Source of the DNA: Eubacteriales bacterium mix99
GTDB taxonomy: Bacteria > Bacillota > Clostridia > Caldicoprobacterales > DTU083
Direction of reading: 5' to 3'
DNA: 64,000 nt
Assembly (NCBI GenBank): GCA_038396605.1
Contig: CP121690.1
Span: 2,756,356-2,820,355, forward strand
Shown here in pieces: positions 1-8,467 of this stretch; positions within the stretch are counted from its first letter, which is position 1, and every line of letters starts with the position of its first letter. Made by a program: the position numbers and the translations under genes. The notes below the pieces were generated by a model. That model made no database searches. It saw only the letters and a list, made by a program, of their open reading frames with translations, and was not told the origin of the DNA.

Positions 1-304
1 TACACTTTTTGCAAATGCAATCTTCTTCCTCGGAAGTTATGCCAGTAAAAAAAGCTATGATATCATTTGTTTTTTCCTTGTTTAACGTATACCTCATCCA
101 TGCCCCGTCGCGTGCTCCATTTACAAGTCCGCTTTCTGTTAAAATTTTCATATGATAACTAAGAGTGGATTGGGAAATACTGAATTCTTCTAATATATCA
201 CATGCGCACATTTCTCCACATGATAGCATATCAATAATCTTTAACCGTGTTTCATCTGACATAGCCTTAATTGCAGGTACATATTCAGAATATAATCGCT
301 CCAT
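1..304 (-). CDS. arsR: ArsR/SmtB-family metal-responsive repressor (partial, C-terminus outside window)
   Basis: The minus strand translates from ATG at 304 into about 100 residues of a winged-helix repressor before the window ends. An N-terminal stretch reading SDETRLKIIDMLSCGEMCAC is followed by the recognition segment ISQSTLSYHMKILTESGLV and a wing with RYTLNKE. The CxxCxC-like cysteines next to the DNA-binding helix match the metal-binding alpha-3 site of ArsR/SmtB proteins. More cysteines (CICKKC) follow near the window edge, which suggests an additional metal site. GGGAGG precedes the start, and a good sigma-A promoter lies about 65 bases upstream. By family knowledge it would repress an arsenic or heavy-metal resistance operon lying to the left, which is not visible here. 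Confidence 0.85.
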   Translation of the reverse strand, partial: MERLYSEYVPAIKAMSDETRLKIIDMLSCGEMCACDILEEFSISQSTLSYHMKILTESGLVNGARDGAWMRYTLNKEKTNDIIAFFTGITSEEEDCICKKC

Positions 305-368
305 AAAATTACCTCCCTATATATTTATATGTATCAATGACATCGAAGGTTCTCGATATCCTAAAATA

Positions 369-397
369 ATAATATCAAGCATATCGATAGTTGTCAA
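369..397 (-). promoter_or_regulatory. sigma-A promoter for arsR
   Basis: On the minus strand TTGACA (397-392) is separated by exactly 17 bp from TATTAT (374-369). A perfect TATCGATA palindrome lies in the spacer and an ATATCGAGAACCTTCGATGT imperfect repeat lies just downstream. These are plausible ArsR operator sequences, which would make the gene autoregulated. Confidence 0.7.
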
Positions 398-433
398 TAT
401 GTATTAATTAAAATTCGCAAAAAAGTTACAGAC

Positions 434-474
434 AAAAAGCACACCCCCAAAACATTATTGTTTAAAGGGTGTGC
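434..474 (-). terminator. Rho-independent terminator after the left recombinase pseudogene
   Basis: An 8-bp stem, GCACACCC (439-446) with GGGTGTGC (467-474), is followed on the minus strand by TTTTTG. It lies just past the stop of the recombinase reading frame at 493. Confidence 0.75.
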
Positions 475-492
475 CGCATTTTTCGGTTTTAA

Positions 493-2069
493 TCAGATTT
501 CTACTTCAATTCCTGACTTAAACCTAACAACTACGTTGTTTTCAAATATAGTTGCTTTCTCAACTAAGAGCCTTACCAATTCTTCATCATAATTGAGGCT
601 CTGGTCGACGTGTTTTTCTATAAACTCCATCATCTCTGTAATTCGTTCTTTCTCACCTTGGCTTTCCGCCTCCGCCGTAAGGATGGCTTGCTTTCTTTCG
701 CTAAGAGCCTGTATTTCATCAGCAAGTTTTTCATAGTCCTTGCCGGAATTAGCATAGCTGATGAGTTCCATCTGTTTCTCTTCCATTTGCTTGTCAATGT
801 TGGCAATGGCTTGTTCATTGCTCTCGCGGACCAACGACTCAATATTCTCTCGTAAAATCGCAATCATCGATTCGCCACCGCTAAGAACCTGGTTAAATGC
901 ATCTGTTACTGCAGCATGGAGGTCTTCCTCAGAAATAGTCCTTGATGTGCAACCTTTCGGCCCATCTTCCAATCGTGTAACGCATCTCCATACAGTAGAC
1001 TTCTTGCCACGGTTGTTCCAATAAGTCCGTCTATAAATGTCTCCACAATCACTACAAAAGGTGATGGAGGATAATGCATACTTACTACTATATATCCTTC
1101 TCCTTCCTTCTTTGCCTTTGAATAAAAGGCTCCTGCGTTTCATTTCTTCTTGCACTTGCAGATATAACTCTCTTGGAATGATATAGCCTCGTGATTATTC
1201 TCAACATAATATTGTGGAACGATGCCTTCATTTTTGACACGCTTTTTTGTTAGGAAATCCACCGTGTAAGTTTTCTGTAACAGTGCATCTCCCATGTACT
1301 TTTCGTTCTGCAGTATCTTTTGGACTGTTTCTGGTCTCCATTTTGAATTGCCCGCCGCTGTGTAAATTCCGTCTTTCATCAAACCCTTACAAATTCCTGC
1401 GAGGCTCTCGCCCTCAAGGTACTCTCTGAAAATTCGCTTTACAACCTCAGCACCTTTTGGCTCAATGATAAGGTTTCCATCCTCGTCCTTTGTATATCCA
1501 AGAAATCGGTTATGGTTGACCTGCACTTTGCCTTGTTGGTATCTATATTGAAGGCCAAGTTTAACATTCTGTGAAAGTGACTGACTTTCCTGTTGTGCTA
1601 AGGACGCCATAATGGTAAGGAGCACCTCACCCTTGGCATCCATTGTATTAATATTTTCCTTTTCAAAATATACCGGAATGTTCTTTGCCTTTAGCTCACG
1701 AATGTACTTTAGACAATCCAAGGTGTTACGAGCAAATCGGCTAATGGATTTGGTAATAATCATGTCAATGTTGCCCGCCATGCATTCATCTATCATACGG
1801 TTAAACTCATCACGCTTTTTCGTGTTTGTGCCTGAGATACCATCATCAGCAAAGATGCCTGCGAATTCCCATTCAGTATTTTTCCTAATGAAATCTGTGT
1901 AATGCTCCACCTGTGCCTCGTAACTTGTAGCCTGTTCATCTGTATCCGTAGAAACACGACAGTAGGCTGCAACTCTGAGTTTCGGTATATTTTCTGTTGA
2001 TACTGTATTGCCAACCCGTTTTCGAGCCGGAATGACAGTAACATTTTTGCCTACATTTATATTGGCCAT
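493..2069 (-). pseudogene. Large serine recombinase, third gene of a trio, frameshifted
   Basis: The N-terminal part (2069 down to 1140) carries the resolvase catalytic domain with [11 protein letters not shown] (catalytic Ser), [19 protein letters not shown] and the recombinase domain. The C-terminal part (1155 down to 493) continues in another frame with a zinc ribbon (CSDCGD...WRC), a coiled coil and a conserved FKSGIEVEI end. The intact gene at 61990-63558 is closely similar throughout. Comparison shows the break after NNHEAI near 1180-1187, where an extra AT dinucleotide (CTATATC instead of CTATC) shifts the frame; removing it restores [13 protein letters not shown]. The start at 2069 overlaps the stop of the upstream gene. 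The product would be a truncated, probably inactive recombinase, unless the dinucleotide is a reversible slip or a sequencing error. Confidence 0.85.
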
Positions 2070-2485
2070 CACTCCACCTCGCTTTCTATCAGGCCGTACA
2101 TATATTCAGCTTGTACAAAAGGATCATCAAAAAACTTCGTCTGCCTGCTCATTTTAAATCTTGTTTGTGGAGTGGGCGGTAATGGCTCTCTATATTCCTT
2201 TATTCTTCCAAGAGCCAGTGCCCGTCTCCGTATTTCATTGTTTGCCTTATTAAAAACTTCGCTATCAACAATGGAAGGGTAATAATCATCCCCAACATAA
2301 CGCTCATTTTGTAGCATTCTCTTTGCTGAAGCGTGGTATAATTTAAGTCCTGCTTTTTCGGCAGCCACTGTAAGAGCCAACCCAGAGTTATAACTTTCAA
2401 AGAGTTCTTTTACTTGACCTGCTGCCGTTTCATCTATAACTGCCTTACCGCCTTCAATGCGGTAACCATATGGTGTATGTGTCAT
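2069..2485 (-). CDS. Recombinase-domain protein without catalytic domain (middle gene of trio)
   Basis: This 138-residue protein begins [18 protein letters not shown]. It corresponds to the recombinase domain (PF07508-type) of large serine recombinases: PYGY, an ExAxxVKxLFxxY helix, and an [11 protein letters not shown] segment. It has no resolvase catalytic domain. The same organisation, with a close homolog, occurs at 61571-61990. Start chosen at 2485, where the ATG overlaps the stop of the remnant recombinase upstream; the stop overlaps the next gene, so the trio was translationally coupled. Role inferred: an accessory partner that helps the two catalytic recombinases bind or choose att sites. 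It looks intact, but both catalytic neighbours are damaged. Confidence 0.75.
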   Translation of the reverse strand: MTHTPYGYRIEGGKAVIDETAAGQVKELFESYNSGLALTVAAEKAGLKLYHASAKRMLQNERYVGDDYYPSIVDSEVFNKANNEIRRRALALGRIKEYREPLPPTPQTRFKMSRQTKFFDDPFVQAEYMYGLIESEVE

Positions 2486-2690
2486 TAATCCACCAGCCTT
2501 TCTTTTAAGGAAAGACCGCATTTCACTTTAAATACAATCTCCTCCCTGGAATTTACAACTATCTCATCTACAAAATCCTCAAAAACATTATCGTTAAATT
2601 TCAATGCCATTCTGTTTCTGCTACAGAACCTTATGAGCCTTTGGGTTTCATCTATCTTTGATGCATTACCGCTTACCGCATAATATATAT
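2485..2690 (-). pseudogene. C-terminal remnant of the first serine recombinase of the left trio
   Basis: The minus strand upstream of 2485 reads about 65 codons ending FVDEIVVNSREEIVFKVKCG then LSLKERLVD and a stop. This matches the last residues of the complete recombinase at 60006-61565 (FVERIVIRSRHEAVFHLKCG, LTLTERM). The similarity stops near 2690, where IS1595-like DNA begins. The whole catalytic half is therefore missing, probably through insertion or deletion at the IS junction. Confidence 0.75.
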
Positions 2691-2699
2691 GTTTTAAAA

Positions 2700-3655
2700 T
2701 CCCCTAATGCATAGTGTTGCTTTTCTGTTGTTCGTATGATATGCTTTCGTCATACGGAAATGCAGGAGGGATAGAATGGAACGGGCGAAATCACGCAGGA
2801 AAACGCCATGGGAAGGGACTGAAAACATGACTGCGACACAGAAATTTTTGCAGGGACGCTACATTGCCAGCTACGAAAGCCGCCATCAGAAGGTTGCCGA
2901 TAGTTGCGAAGCCGAGATGATTAATTCCCACATCCCCGCTAAATGCCCATACTGCGGGGCGGAAGGCTTTAAGAAGAGCGGCCATACGCGCAGCGGGGTG
3001 CAACGCTATATGTGCATCTGCGGCAAAACCTTCCTGCCCACTACGGGCACGATTTTCGATGAACACCGGATCCCAATCAGCGAATGGACTGACTACTGCT
3101 TAAATTTATTCCACCACGTAAGCATCACCGCTGACTCCTGGAACAACAAAAACGCATTCAGAACGTCCAGATACTGGCTTCAGAAGCTCTTCTTGACGCT
3201 CGAAGGGGTGCAGGACGGGGTCGTCCTGTCGGGCGACATCTGGCTCGACGAAACCTTCTATTCCGTCCGGGCGGAAGACATGGTGCGGAAGGACAACGGC
3301 GACAAGCTGAGAGGGCTGTCTGTGAACCAGCTCTGCATTGGCGTTGCCACAGACAAGAAAAACAGTGTGGTTCTGCTGGAGGGCACGGGCAAACCTTCGC
3401 AAAAGAGGACATTTGAGGCATTCGGGGAACATATCAGACAAGGGTCGCTCTTAATCCATGACGGCGACACCTCGCACAGCCGCCTGATTAAGAAGCTTTC
3501 GCTGAAAAGCGTAGTGCATCCTTCTAAATCCTTAAAAGGGATGCCTGACAATGTGAACCCTATGAATCCGGTCAACCGCGTTCACGCCATACTTAAAAAC
3601 TTCCTGAATTCTCACAGCGGCTTCAAACGCGAGGACATCACGGGCTTTTCGTCGA
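2700..3655 (+). mobile_element. IS1595-family element, 3' end lost
   Basis: It carries an IS1595-type transposase. The left boundary is placed by the loss of recombinase similarity near 2690-2700. The right boundary is where the transposase similarity ends and antisense IS66 sequence starts, around 3655. No right terminal repeat can be assigned, so the element is probably immobile. Confidence 0.6.
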
Positions 3656-3729
3656 AGCGCATCACAGCGACCTCAGTACGCGGCAGACCTTCGCCAGCAG
3701 TTCCAAATCCGTCGAAGCAGTTACCTTGA
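2776..3729 (+). CDS. IS1595-family (ISXO2-like) transposase with replaced C-terminus
   Basis: Of 317 codons about 290 are genuine transposase. A zinc ribbon (C57, C60, C80, C82: CPYCGAEG...MCICG) comes first. The ISXO2-like DDE core follows, with SGDIWLDETFY near D154-D158, LLIHDGDTSHS near D229 and the conserved NPVNRVHAILKNFL segment near 264-277. The expected end after LNSHSGF is about 40-50 residues longer in this family. Here the frame runs into DNA complementary to an IS66 gene and ends SKRITATSVRGR... before a chance stop. GGAGG precedes ATG 2776. Probably inactive. Confidence 0.8.
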   Translation: MERAKSRRKTPWEGTENMTATQKFLQGRYIASYESRHQKVADSCEAEMINSHIPAKCPYCGAEGFKKSGHTRSGVQRYMCICGKTFLPTTGTIFDEHRIPISEWTDYCLNLFHHVSITADSWNNKNAFRTSRYWLQKLFLTLEGVQDGVVLSGDIWLDETFYSVRAEDMVRKDNGDKLRGLSVNQLCIGVATDKKNSVVLLEGTGKPSQKRTFEAFGEHIRQGSLLIHDGDTSHSRLIKKLSLKSVVHPSKSLKGMPDNVNPMNPVNRVHAILKNFLNSHSGFKREDITGFSSKRITATSVRGRPSPAVPNPSKQLP

Positions 3730-4136
3730 TATGACAGCCGCCGATTTCGATGGTCAGCATACTTTCGGCACCGGCGGCAAGTTTAGGCTCCTCAAGCTGC
3801 GTCCATCCGTTCGGCACAAGCCCACCCTCGCCGCCTTGTTTCTCCAACAGCCCCCTACAGGCAGCTTCCCGTACTTTCTTCTGTCTGTAGTAATAGGTGG
3901 CTTTGCTGATTCCCTTTTCTTCGCAGAATGCGTTTACGGTCTGCCCGCTGGTTATCCGTTCTTTTACCTCTTCACCCCAGCCCGACAGCCGGAACCTCGT
4001 CACAATTTTTTGTGTATCCACTCAATTCACTCCAATTTGCTTCAAAACACTTCTTAGAGCGTTTTGAACTCTTTTGAAGTAAATTGTACCCTTTCTGACG
4101 CCTTTCCTGCAATGTGACGGCCGGGTTGACGGTTAC
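3655..4136 (-). mobile_element. IS66-family fragment (one end plus tnpA)
   Basis: It contains tnpA and an end reading GTAACCGTCAACCCGG on the minus strand at 4136, similar to IS66 terminal repeats. The downstream tnpB and tnpC genes are missing because the sequence switches to IS1595 at about 3655. Confidence 0.65.
3662..4021 (-). CDS. tnpA: IS66 accessory protein TnpA
   Basis: A 119-residue helix-turn-helix protein with the IS66 TnpA pattern: RLSGWGEEVKERITSGQTVN, then CEEKGISKATYYYRQKKVRE. The C-terminus carries the usual short beta-rich segment with MLTIEIGGCHIKV and LELLAKVCRVLRSL. In IS66 it binds DNA and works with TnpB and the TnpC transposase, both absent here. It is complete but orphaned. 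Confidence 0.8.
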   Translation of the reverse strand: MDTQKIVTRFRLSGWGEEVKERITSGQTVNAFCEEKGISKATYYYRQKKVREAACRGLLEKQGGEGGLVPNGWTQLEEPKLAAGAESMLTIEIGGCHIKVTASTDLELLAKVCRVLRSL

Positions 4137-4333
4137 GGATATACAATCCCTATTACCAGAAGGTATATTTTAGGGGCATATACGATGGAAATCGGTATCC
4201 ATGAAGTATCATCAATTGGTACAAAATAAAACACTATATGAAGTATAGCCATTATTAAGGCATAGATACCTATAAACCAACATGTGCTCTTAGCCTGTAT
4301 TGAAAGTAGAAGTTTCAAAGCTTTTTTCGTCAT
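4137..4333 (-). pseudogene. N-terminal fragment of an ABC-type membrane permease
   Basis: About 65 residues from ATG 4333: MTKKALKLLLSIQ, then two hydrophobic stretches (TCWFIGIYALIMAILHIVFY and a second around IVYAPKIYLLVIGIV). The frame stops exactly at the IS66 end. The ATG overlaps the stop of the ABC ATPase (TAATG), as expected for the permease partner of a GntR-ATPase-permease operon. The rest was lost at the IS66 boundary. Confidence 0.65.
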
Positions 4334-4626
4334 TACTCTTTCCCTCCTTTTTCGGTCATATAGATGAATAAATCCTGCAGCGAGGGGTGAGAGAATTCAA
4401 GACCTGCTTTTTCAGCAGCAAGGCGATCATTTTCTGACAGCTCCCCAAAAAATACAACCTCTTTCTGCCGTCCCAAGGCTCGCTGGGACAGGATTTCACG
4501 ACCGTTTGTGAAGTTGTCTACAACTTCGCTAAATCCTGTTACGGCTGTTCCTTTTGAGCGTAAGGTATCACAGTCGTCGTGGGCTATTATTTGGCCTTTG
4601 TTAATAATTATAGCTTCACTTGAATA
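4333..4626 (-). pseudogene. 3' part of ABC transporter ATPase, separated by IS21
   Basis: The minus strand from 4626 to 4333 encodes ...EAIIINKGQIIAHDDCDTLR followed by ~70 residues ending SLQDLFIYMTEKGGKE. This is the typical tail of a YtrB-like ABC ATPase (GQII...D, SLEDLFIYMT). It is the continuation of the reading frame interrupted at 7192, on the far side of the IS21 insertion. Confidence 0.8.
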
Positions 4627-4699
4627 TTCTGGTGCGGTGAAACCGCAGTTCCGGAAAATTGGAAACCGAGAGTCCGGAACTGGGAAACCGCATGCGAGT

Positions 4700-5482
4700 T
4701 TACTCGCTTAAGGACTTGTCCAGTCCATATACCTCACGCATGGATCTGTAGTTGTTCGGATCCGTGCTGGTTATGCTGATTTTATAGGCATCATATTTGA
4801 TGCGGTCAAGGATTGCTTCTGCGAGAGGGCTGGACTCCCCGCCAAGTTGATCAAACCAACCATTATCATGGTACTGGGAGCAGAAGATGGTTGATGATCT
4901 TTTCCGCCTCCTGTGAAGCAACTCCAGGATGTCGTGCTGCTCTGTCTCAGTCGGTTTCAACAGCAGCCATTCATCAATGATGAGAAGAATGGGATTGGCA
5001 TATTTGGCCTGAACCTTCTTGTAAGTGCCTTCATTCCTGGCCATCTCCAGTTCTATTAGAAGGTCGGGAAGTCTGACATACCTGGTCGTAAAATAGTGTT
5101 TACACGCCTCTATGCCAAAAGCACAAGCCATGTATGTCTTACCGCTGCCTGTTGCACCGGTAATAAAAAGATTTCGGTGTTCAATGATATATTCGCAAGT
5201 CGCCAGTCTGCTGATAAGAGACCGGTTCAGCTTGCGGCCGGATTTGTAATCGATATCTCCGATGTACGCTTCCGGTTGGTCGAATCCAGCATTCTTGATC
5301 AACCTTTTTAAGCGGTTGTTCTTTCGATTGCTGTATTCAATGTCTACCAGCATGGAGAAACGGTCTTCGAAAGGGATATCCTTCATCCTGGAGTCGTTTA
5401 GCTGGTTGATGAATGCATTTGACATGGATGTCAGACGCATTTCAATTAATTTATCAATCGTACTTTGATTGGTCATGGTCAT
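4700..5482 (-). CDS. istB: IS21 helper ATPase IstB
   Basis: A 260-residue AAA+ protein with Walker A GATGSGKTYMA (about residues 108-118), Walker B LLIIDEW (about 167-173) and the IstB N-terminal helical region. By family knowledge it assembles on target DNA, bends it and activates IstA for strand transfer. It follows istA directly with no gap and ends close to the left terminus of the element. Full family length, no defect seen. Confidence 0.92.
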   Translation of the reverse strand: MTMTNQSTIDKLIEMRLTSMSNAFINQLNDSRMKDIPFEDRFSMLVDIEYSNRKNNRLKRLIKNAGFDQPEAYIGDIDYKSGRKLNRSLISRLATCEYIIEHRNLFITGATGSGKTYMACAFGIEACKHYFTTRYVRLPDLLIELEMARNEGTYKKVQAKYANPILLIIDEWLLLKPTETEQHDILELLHRRRKRSSTIFCSQYHDNGWFDQLGGESSPLAEAILDRIKYDAYKISITSTDPNNYRSMREVYGLDKSLSE

Positions 5483-7039
5483 TTACCTCCTGTAATAATC
5501 AGCGCCTCTGGTGATGGCGTATCTGTTCTGTGTGGTTTCGGACTCCGTCGTTTTGTCGACGGACGTATCAGCTGTTTTATCCCGCCCGGCAGAGAGTATG
5601 TTCTTTATGCTCTTATAGCTGGGCGAGGCCGTGTAACTAAGGGCCTTTTTGCAGGAGGCTTCAAGTCTGTCAGCTGAATATTTGTCTGCCAGCTTCAGTA
5701 GCCCCATACAGCTGCGATAAGATTGCTGTTCCACACATTTGGAGGTAAGGATGGCATCCACGACCTGGTACGTATTGGCACCAATCCGCTCAGCCCATCT
5801 GCGGAATCGATTGCCGTTCCATTCCAGGTATTTCTGATGGTCTTCCGGCATGTGCTCCACAATGGTGGCATACTGCCCCTTACGGCCATACAGACGGCGG
5901 TGGGAGGCAATGCGGTTATGGTTATAGAAAATCTCAATAGTCTTATCGGTTATCCGTACATCAACCTTGCGTTTTATGTATTCATACGGAACTGAATATA
6001 GCATTCCGTTGCAAGATATGTGATAATTGAACTGAACGGTGGCTTGTTTCCATTCCGCCAGTTCGTAAGGGGACGCAGGTAAGGGAGCCAGCAATGGCAG
6101 TTCTTCGTTGCGGAAGATTTCAAACCGGCTGCCCTCTTTCTTTTGAAAAGGGCGATGGCTGAATTCTTCCAGTTTTTCATGGATAGCACGATTTAATTCG
6201 ACCACTGAGAAGAACTGTTCGTTGCGTAATGCGGCGGTAATCCAGGTGGAAATGACATTCACACTGCCTTCCGCATTCGGCTTGTCCTTGGGTGCCCTGA
6301 CCCGGGCTGGGATGATGGCTGTGCCATAGTGCTCAGCCATTTCATGGTAAACTGTGTTGACCTGCTGGTTATACCAGTCCTTATTGTGTATAACGGCTGT
6401 TTTGCAGTTGTCCGGTACAAGAATCTTAGCGACACCGCCAAAGTATTCGTACATATGGACATGGGCAGAAATCCATGCGTTTTGCTTCTCGTTAATAAAA
6501 GCCTCCACATAAGGATACATGCTGTAGGTCATAACACCAACAAACAGCCATGCGTCGATGATTTCACCGGTATCCGGATCAATGATGTGCGCCGGATCTC
6601 CGGCCCAGTCTACTTCGATCTGTTCGCCGGGTTTACGGTCGATATGCATTGTTGCACGGCGTTTCTGCTCATCCTGCTGGATGTAATAGCAAAACTGGGA
6701 ATACATAAGCGGGTTCTCGCCTGCTAAACGGCACTCTTCCATGTATTCCGTCCACAGGAGCTTTTTATTGACCCCATTGCGGAGCAACTCCTTGCGGATG
6801 TAGTTGAAATCCGGCATACGCTTTTGCGAAGATGCCGAATGCTTATTGGCAGACGGAAACAATATATCTGCCAATACCTGATCAGTCTGGTTCGCTTCAA
6901 GCGGCCAGGAAAGCTGAATATCCTTTGCCCGCTTAAGAACCCGATTGACCGTTTTCTTTGAGACACTGCAGCTGTCTGCAATGCTCTGCTGGCTGAGCCC
7001 CAGATGAGATAATCTAAGAATCTCTCGGTATTTGGTCAT
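5483..7039 (-). CDS. istA: IS21 transposase IstA
   Basis: 518 residues. An N-terminal helix-turn-helix (LSQQSIADSCSVSKKTVNRVLKRA, residues 15-38) precedes an RNase H-fold core with acidic residues D144 (EVDWAGDP), D210 (VPDN) and E257 (NAEG). A C-terminal beta-barrel/Mu-like domain follows. Length and motifs fit an active enzyme. Start chosen at the ATG 7039; it lies about 150 bp inside the right terminus. Confidence 0.92.
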   Translation of the reverse strand: MTKYREILRLSHLGLSQQSIADSCSVSKKTVNRVLKRAKDIQLSWPLEANQTDQVLADILFPSANKHSASSQKRMPDFNYIRKELLRNGVNKKLLWTEYMEECRLAGENPLMYSQFCYYIQQDEQKRRATMHIDRKPGEQIEVDWAGDPAHIIDPDTGEIIDAWLFVGVMTYSMYPYVEAFINEKQNAWISAHVHMYEYFGGVAKILVPDNCKTAVIHNKDWYNQQVNTVYHEMAEHYGTAIIPARVRAPKDKPNAEGSVNVISTWITAALRNEQFFSVVELNRAIHEKLEEFSHRPFQKKEGSRFEIFRNEELPLLAPLPASPYELAEWKQATVQFNYHISCNGMLYSVPYEYIKRKVDVRITDKTIEIFYNHNRIASHRRLYGRKGQYATIVEHMPEDHQKYLEWNGNRFRRWAERIGANTYQVVDAILTSKCVEQQSYRSCMGLLKLADKYSADRLEASCKKALSYTASPSYKSIKNILSAGRDKTADTSVDKTTESETTQNRYAITRGADYYRR

Positions 7040-7191
7040 GGTGTGACTTCCTTTAAAATGTATTTACACCAACGGTGCATGGATACATTATAAAGGATAT
7101 TTATAAACGGTTTCCACTACCGGAATCGTGGTTTCCGTTATTCCGGAATGACGGTTTCCTAATACCGGACAGGTGGTGTCACCGGAACCGG

Positions 7192-7790
7192 AATACTCAT
7201 CACTGAAAAGCCCCTCCATCTCATTAACAAAATGTGTTGAAAACAAAATAAGCTTTGGTCTCTGCGTATAGTCTGATAAAAGCTCGCTGATAAACAGTTT
7301 GCGCATGGCGGCATCCATGCCGAGATATGCCTCGTCATATATGGTAATCGGCGTCTGTCCTGCTAGCCCGATAATCACACGTACTGCCGAACGCATACCG
7401 TGACTTAAGTCTCCCATTGTCTTTTTTTGCAGGTATTTCAAACAGCTTTATAAGTTTTTCTGCATAAGCGGTATCCCAGTTAGGACGGAGTGCAGCTGCT
7501 ATTTTAAAAAGGTCTTTTACCTTAAAGGCATTTTCTATTTCACCCTGATCGTCATAGATAAAGGCAACTCGTGGCATTATATTCCTGTTTTCATAAGGAT
7601 TTTCGCCAGATATAGTTATTGTTCCTGAGGTTGCCCTGCGATAGGCGCAGAGCAACGACAAAAGTGAGGTCTTTCCTGCTCCGTTCCTGCCAAGCACCCC
7701 GCATATTCCCTGCTCGGGAAGTTTTAAACTTACATTATTGAGCGCAACGGTATTTCCGTATTTAAGTGATACATTTTCGAGATTAATCAT
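7192..7790 (-). pseudogene. 5' part of ABC transporter ATPase (frameshifted and split by IS21)
   Basis: Begins MINLENVSLKYGNTVALNNV with Walker A GRNGAGKTSLL, so it is a YtrB/EcsA-like ATPase. Around 7430 the frame breaks at a run of A residues (GCAAAAAAAGACAATGGG on the sense strand). The downstream frame supplies the signature region (TMGDLSHGMRSAVRVIIGLAG), a Walker B-like ITIYDEAYLGMD and the H-loop LFSTHFVNEME. The gene is then cut at 7195 by IS21. Two separate lesions make it non-functional. It overlaps the end of gntR by 8 bp, so the two were one operon. Confidence 0.85.
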
Positions 7791-8163
7791 TTTTTTCTCC
7801 TTTCCATGCACTATCGATCATTTCATGAATCTCCTTGAGGGAAAAACCCAGGGGTTTTGCCAGAGCTGTCAGAGGCTCTATCTGCTCCTGAAAAAAAGCC
7901 TGTGAAAATCGTTTTTTAAGCTTTTCTGGGGCATCGGGGCTCACATACATTCCAAGCCCGCGTTTCTTATAAATTATGCCCTCATCTACCAGAAGATTAA
8001 TTCCTTTCAGTACGGTGACAGGATTTATGTTGTAATGGCTGACAAGCTGGCTGTTTGAGGGTATTTGTTCATCAGGTTCCAGCCGCCCGTTGAGAATATC
8101 CTCTTCAATCGTCTCTTTGATTTGTAGATAAATGGGACGGTTACTGTCCAGAGCTGACTTCAT
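7783..8163 (-). CDS. GntR-family (YtrA-like) transcriptional regulator
   Basis: 126 residues. The winged HTH reads PIYLQIKETIEEDILNGRLE, then DEQIPSNSQLVSHYNINPVTV, followed by a short helical C-terminal tail of about 50 residues, the size of the YtrA subfamily rather than the long effector-binding subfamilies. These regulators usually repress an adjacent ABC transporter operon, which is what follows here. A perfect palindrome just upstream is a likely autoregulatory operator. It appears intact although the operon it controls is destroyed. Confidence 0.87.
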   Translation of the reverse strand: MKSALDSNRPIYLQIKETIEEDILNGRLEPDEQIPSNSQLVSHYNINPVTVLKGINLLVDEGIIYKKRGLGMYVSPDAPEKLKKRFSQAFFQEQIEPLTALAKPLGFSLKEIHEMIDSAWKGEKND

Positions 8164-8200
8164 GGCGTCCTCCTTTCACTTGTAGTGTTATTGTATAATA

Positions 8201-8222
8201 GTGTTATATATGAGTATAACAC
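8201..8222. promoter_or_regulatory. GntR operator palindrome
   Basis: GTGTTATA-TATGAG-TATAACAC is an exact 8-bp inverted repeat upstream of gntR. A partial copy (AGTGTTATTGTATAATA) lies next to it. On the minus strand TATTAT/TATACAAT at about 8188-8199 could serve as the -10. The arrangement fits YtrA-type repression. Confidence 0.65.
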
Positions 8223-8225
8223 CAC

Positions 8226-8426
8226 ATGCAAAATATGTCAAGCGAAATTAAAAATATAAAAATTAATGCAAACTTATTATACATCTTCGAGATGCTTTAT
8301 GATGGAAAATCTCAGTATGCTATAGCCGAGCTTATTGGTAAGCCACAAACAACTGTAAATTATATGATTAAGCGTATGCGTACAATACTCCAGCAGCAAG
8401 TAAATCGCGAAGATCTCGCAAGATAA
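8226..8426 (+). CDS. Small HTH protein (sigma region 4-like), uncertain
   Basis: 66 codons with a credible helix-turn-helix: FEMLYDGKSQYAIAELIGKP followed by QTTVNYMIKRMRTIL. This pattern occurs in sigma region 4 and LuxR-type folds. No Shine-Dalgarno precedes ATG 8226 or ATG 8235, and it starts 4 bp after the GntR palindrome. A clear terminator follows at 8433. It may be a remnant of a larger regulator or a genuine short gene divergent from gntR; I cannot decide. Confidence 0.4.
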   Translation: MQNMSSEIKNIKINANLLYIFEMLYDGKSQYAIAELIGKPQTTVNYMIKRMRTILQQQVNREDLAR

Positions 8427-8432
8427 AAACGA

Positions 8433-8467
8433 GGTGGCAGTTCTATAAAAGGGCTGCCGCCTTTTCT
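8433..8467 (+). terminator. Rho-independent terminator
   Basis: GGTGGCAG (8433-8440) pairs with CTGCCGCC (8454-8461, one G-T wobble) and is followed by TTTTCTTT. Confidence 0.75.

Larger units (their letters stand above)
4627..7191 (-). mobile_element. IS21-family insertion sequence, apparently complete
   Basis: istA and istB are intact. The flanks carry a 4-bp duplication AATA (4623-4626 and 7192-7195). The ends are imperfect inverted repeats (GCGGTGAAACC.CAGTTCCGG at the left against CCGGTGACACCACCTGTCCGG at the right). Several further CCGGAA/GGTTTCC repeats lie internally, as is usual for IS21 ends that bind the transposase repeatedly. It interrupts the ABC ATPase gene: removing the insert and one AATA rejoins the reading frame at DEY|S. 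It is probably the most recent insertion of this cluster. Confidence 0.85.
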
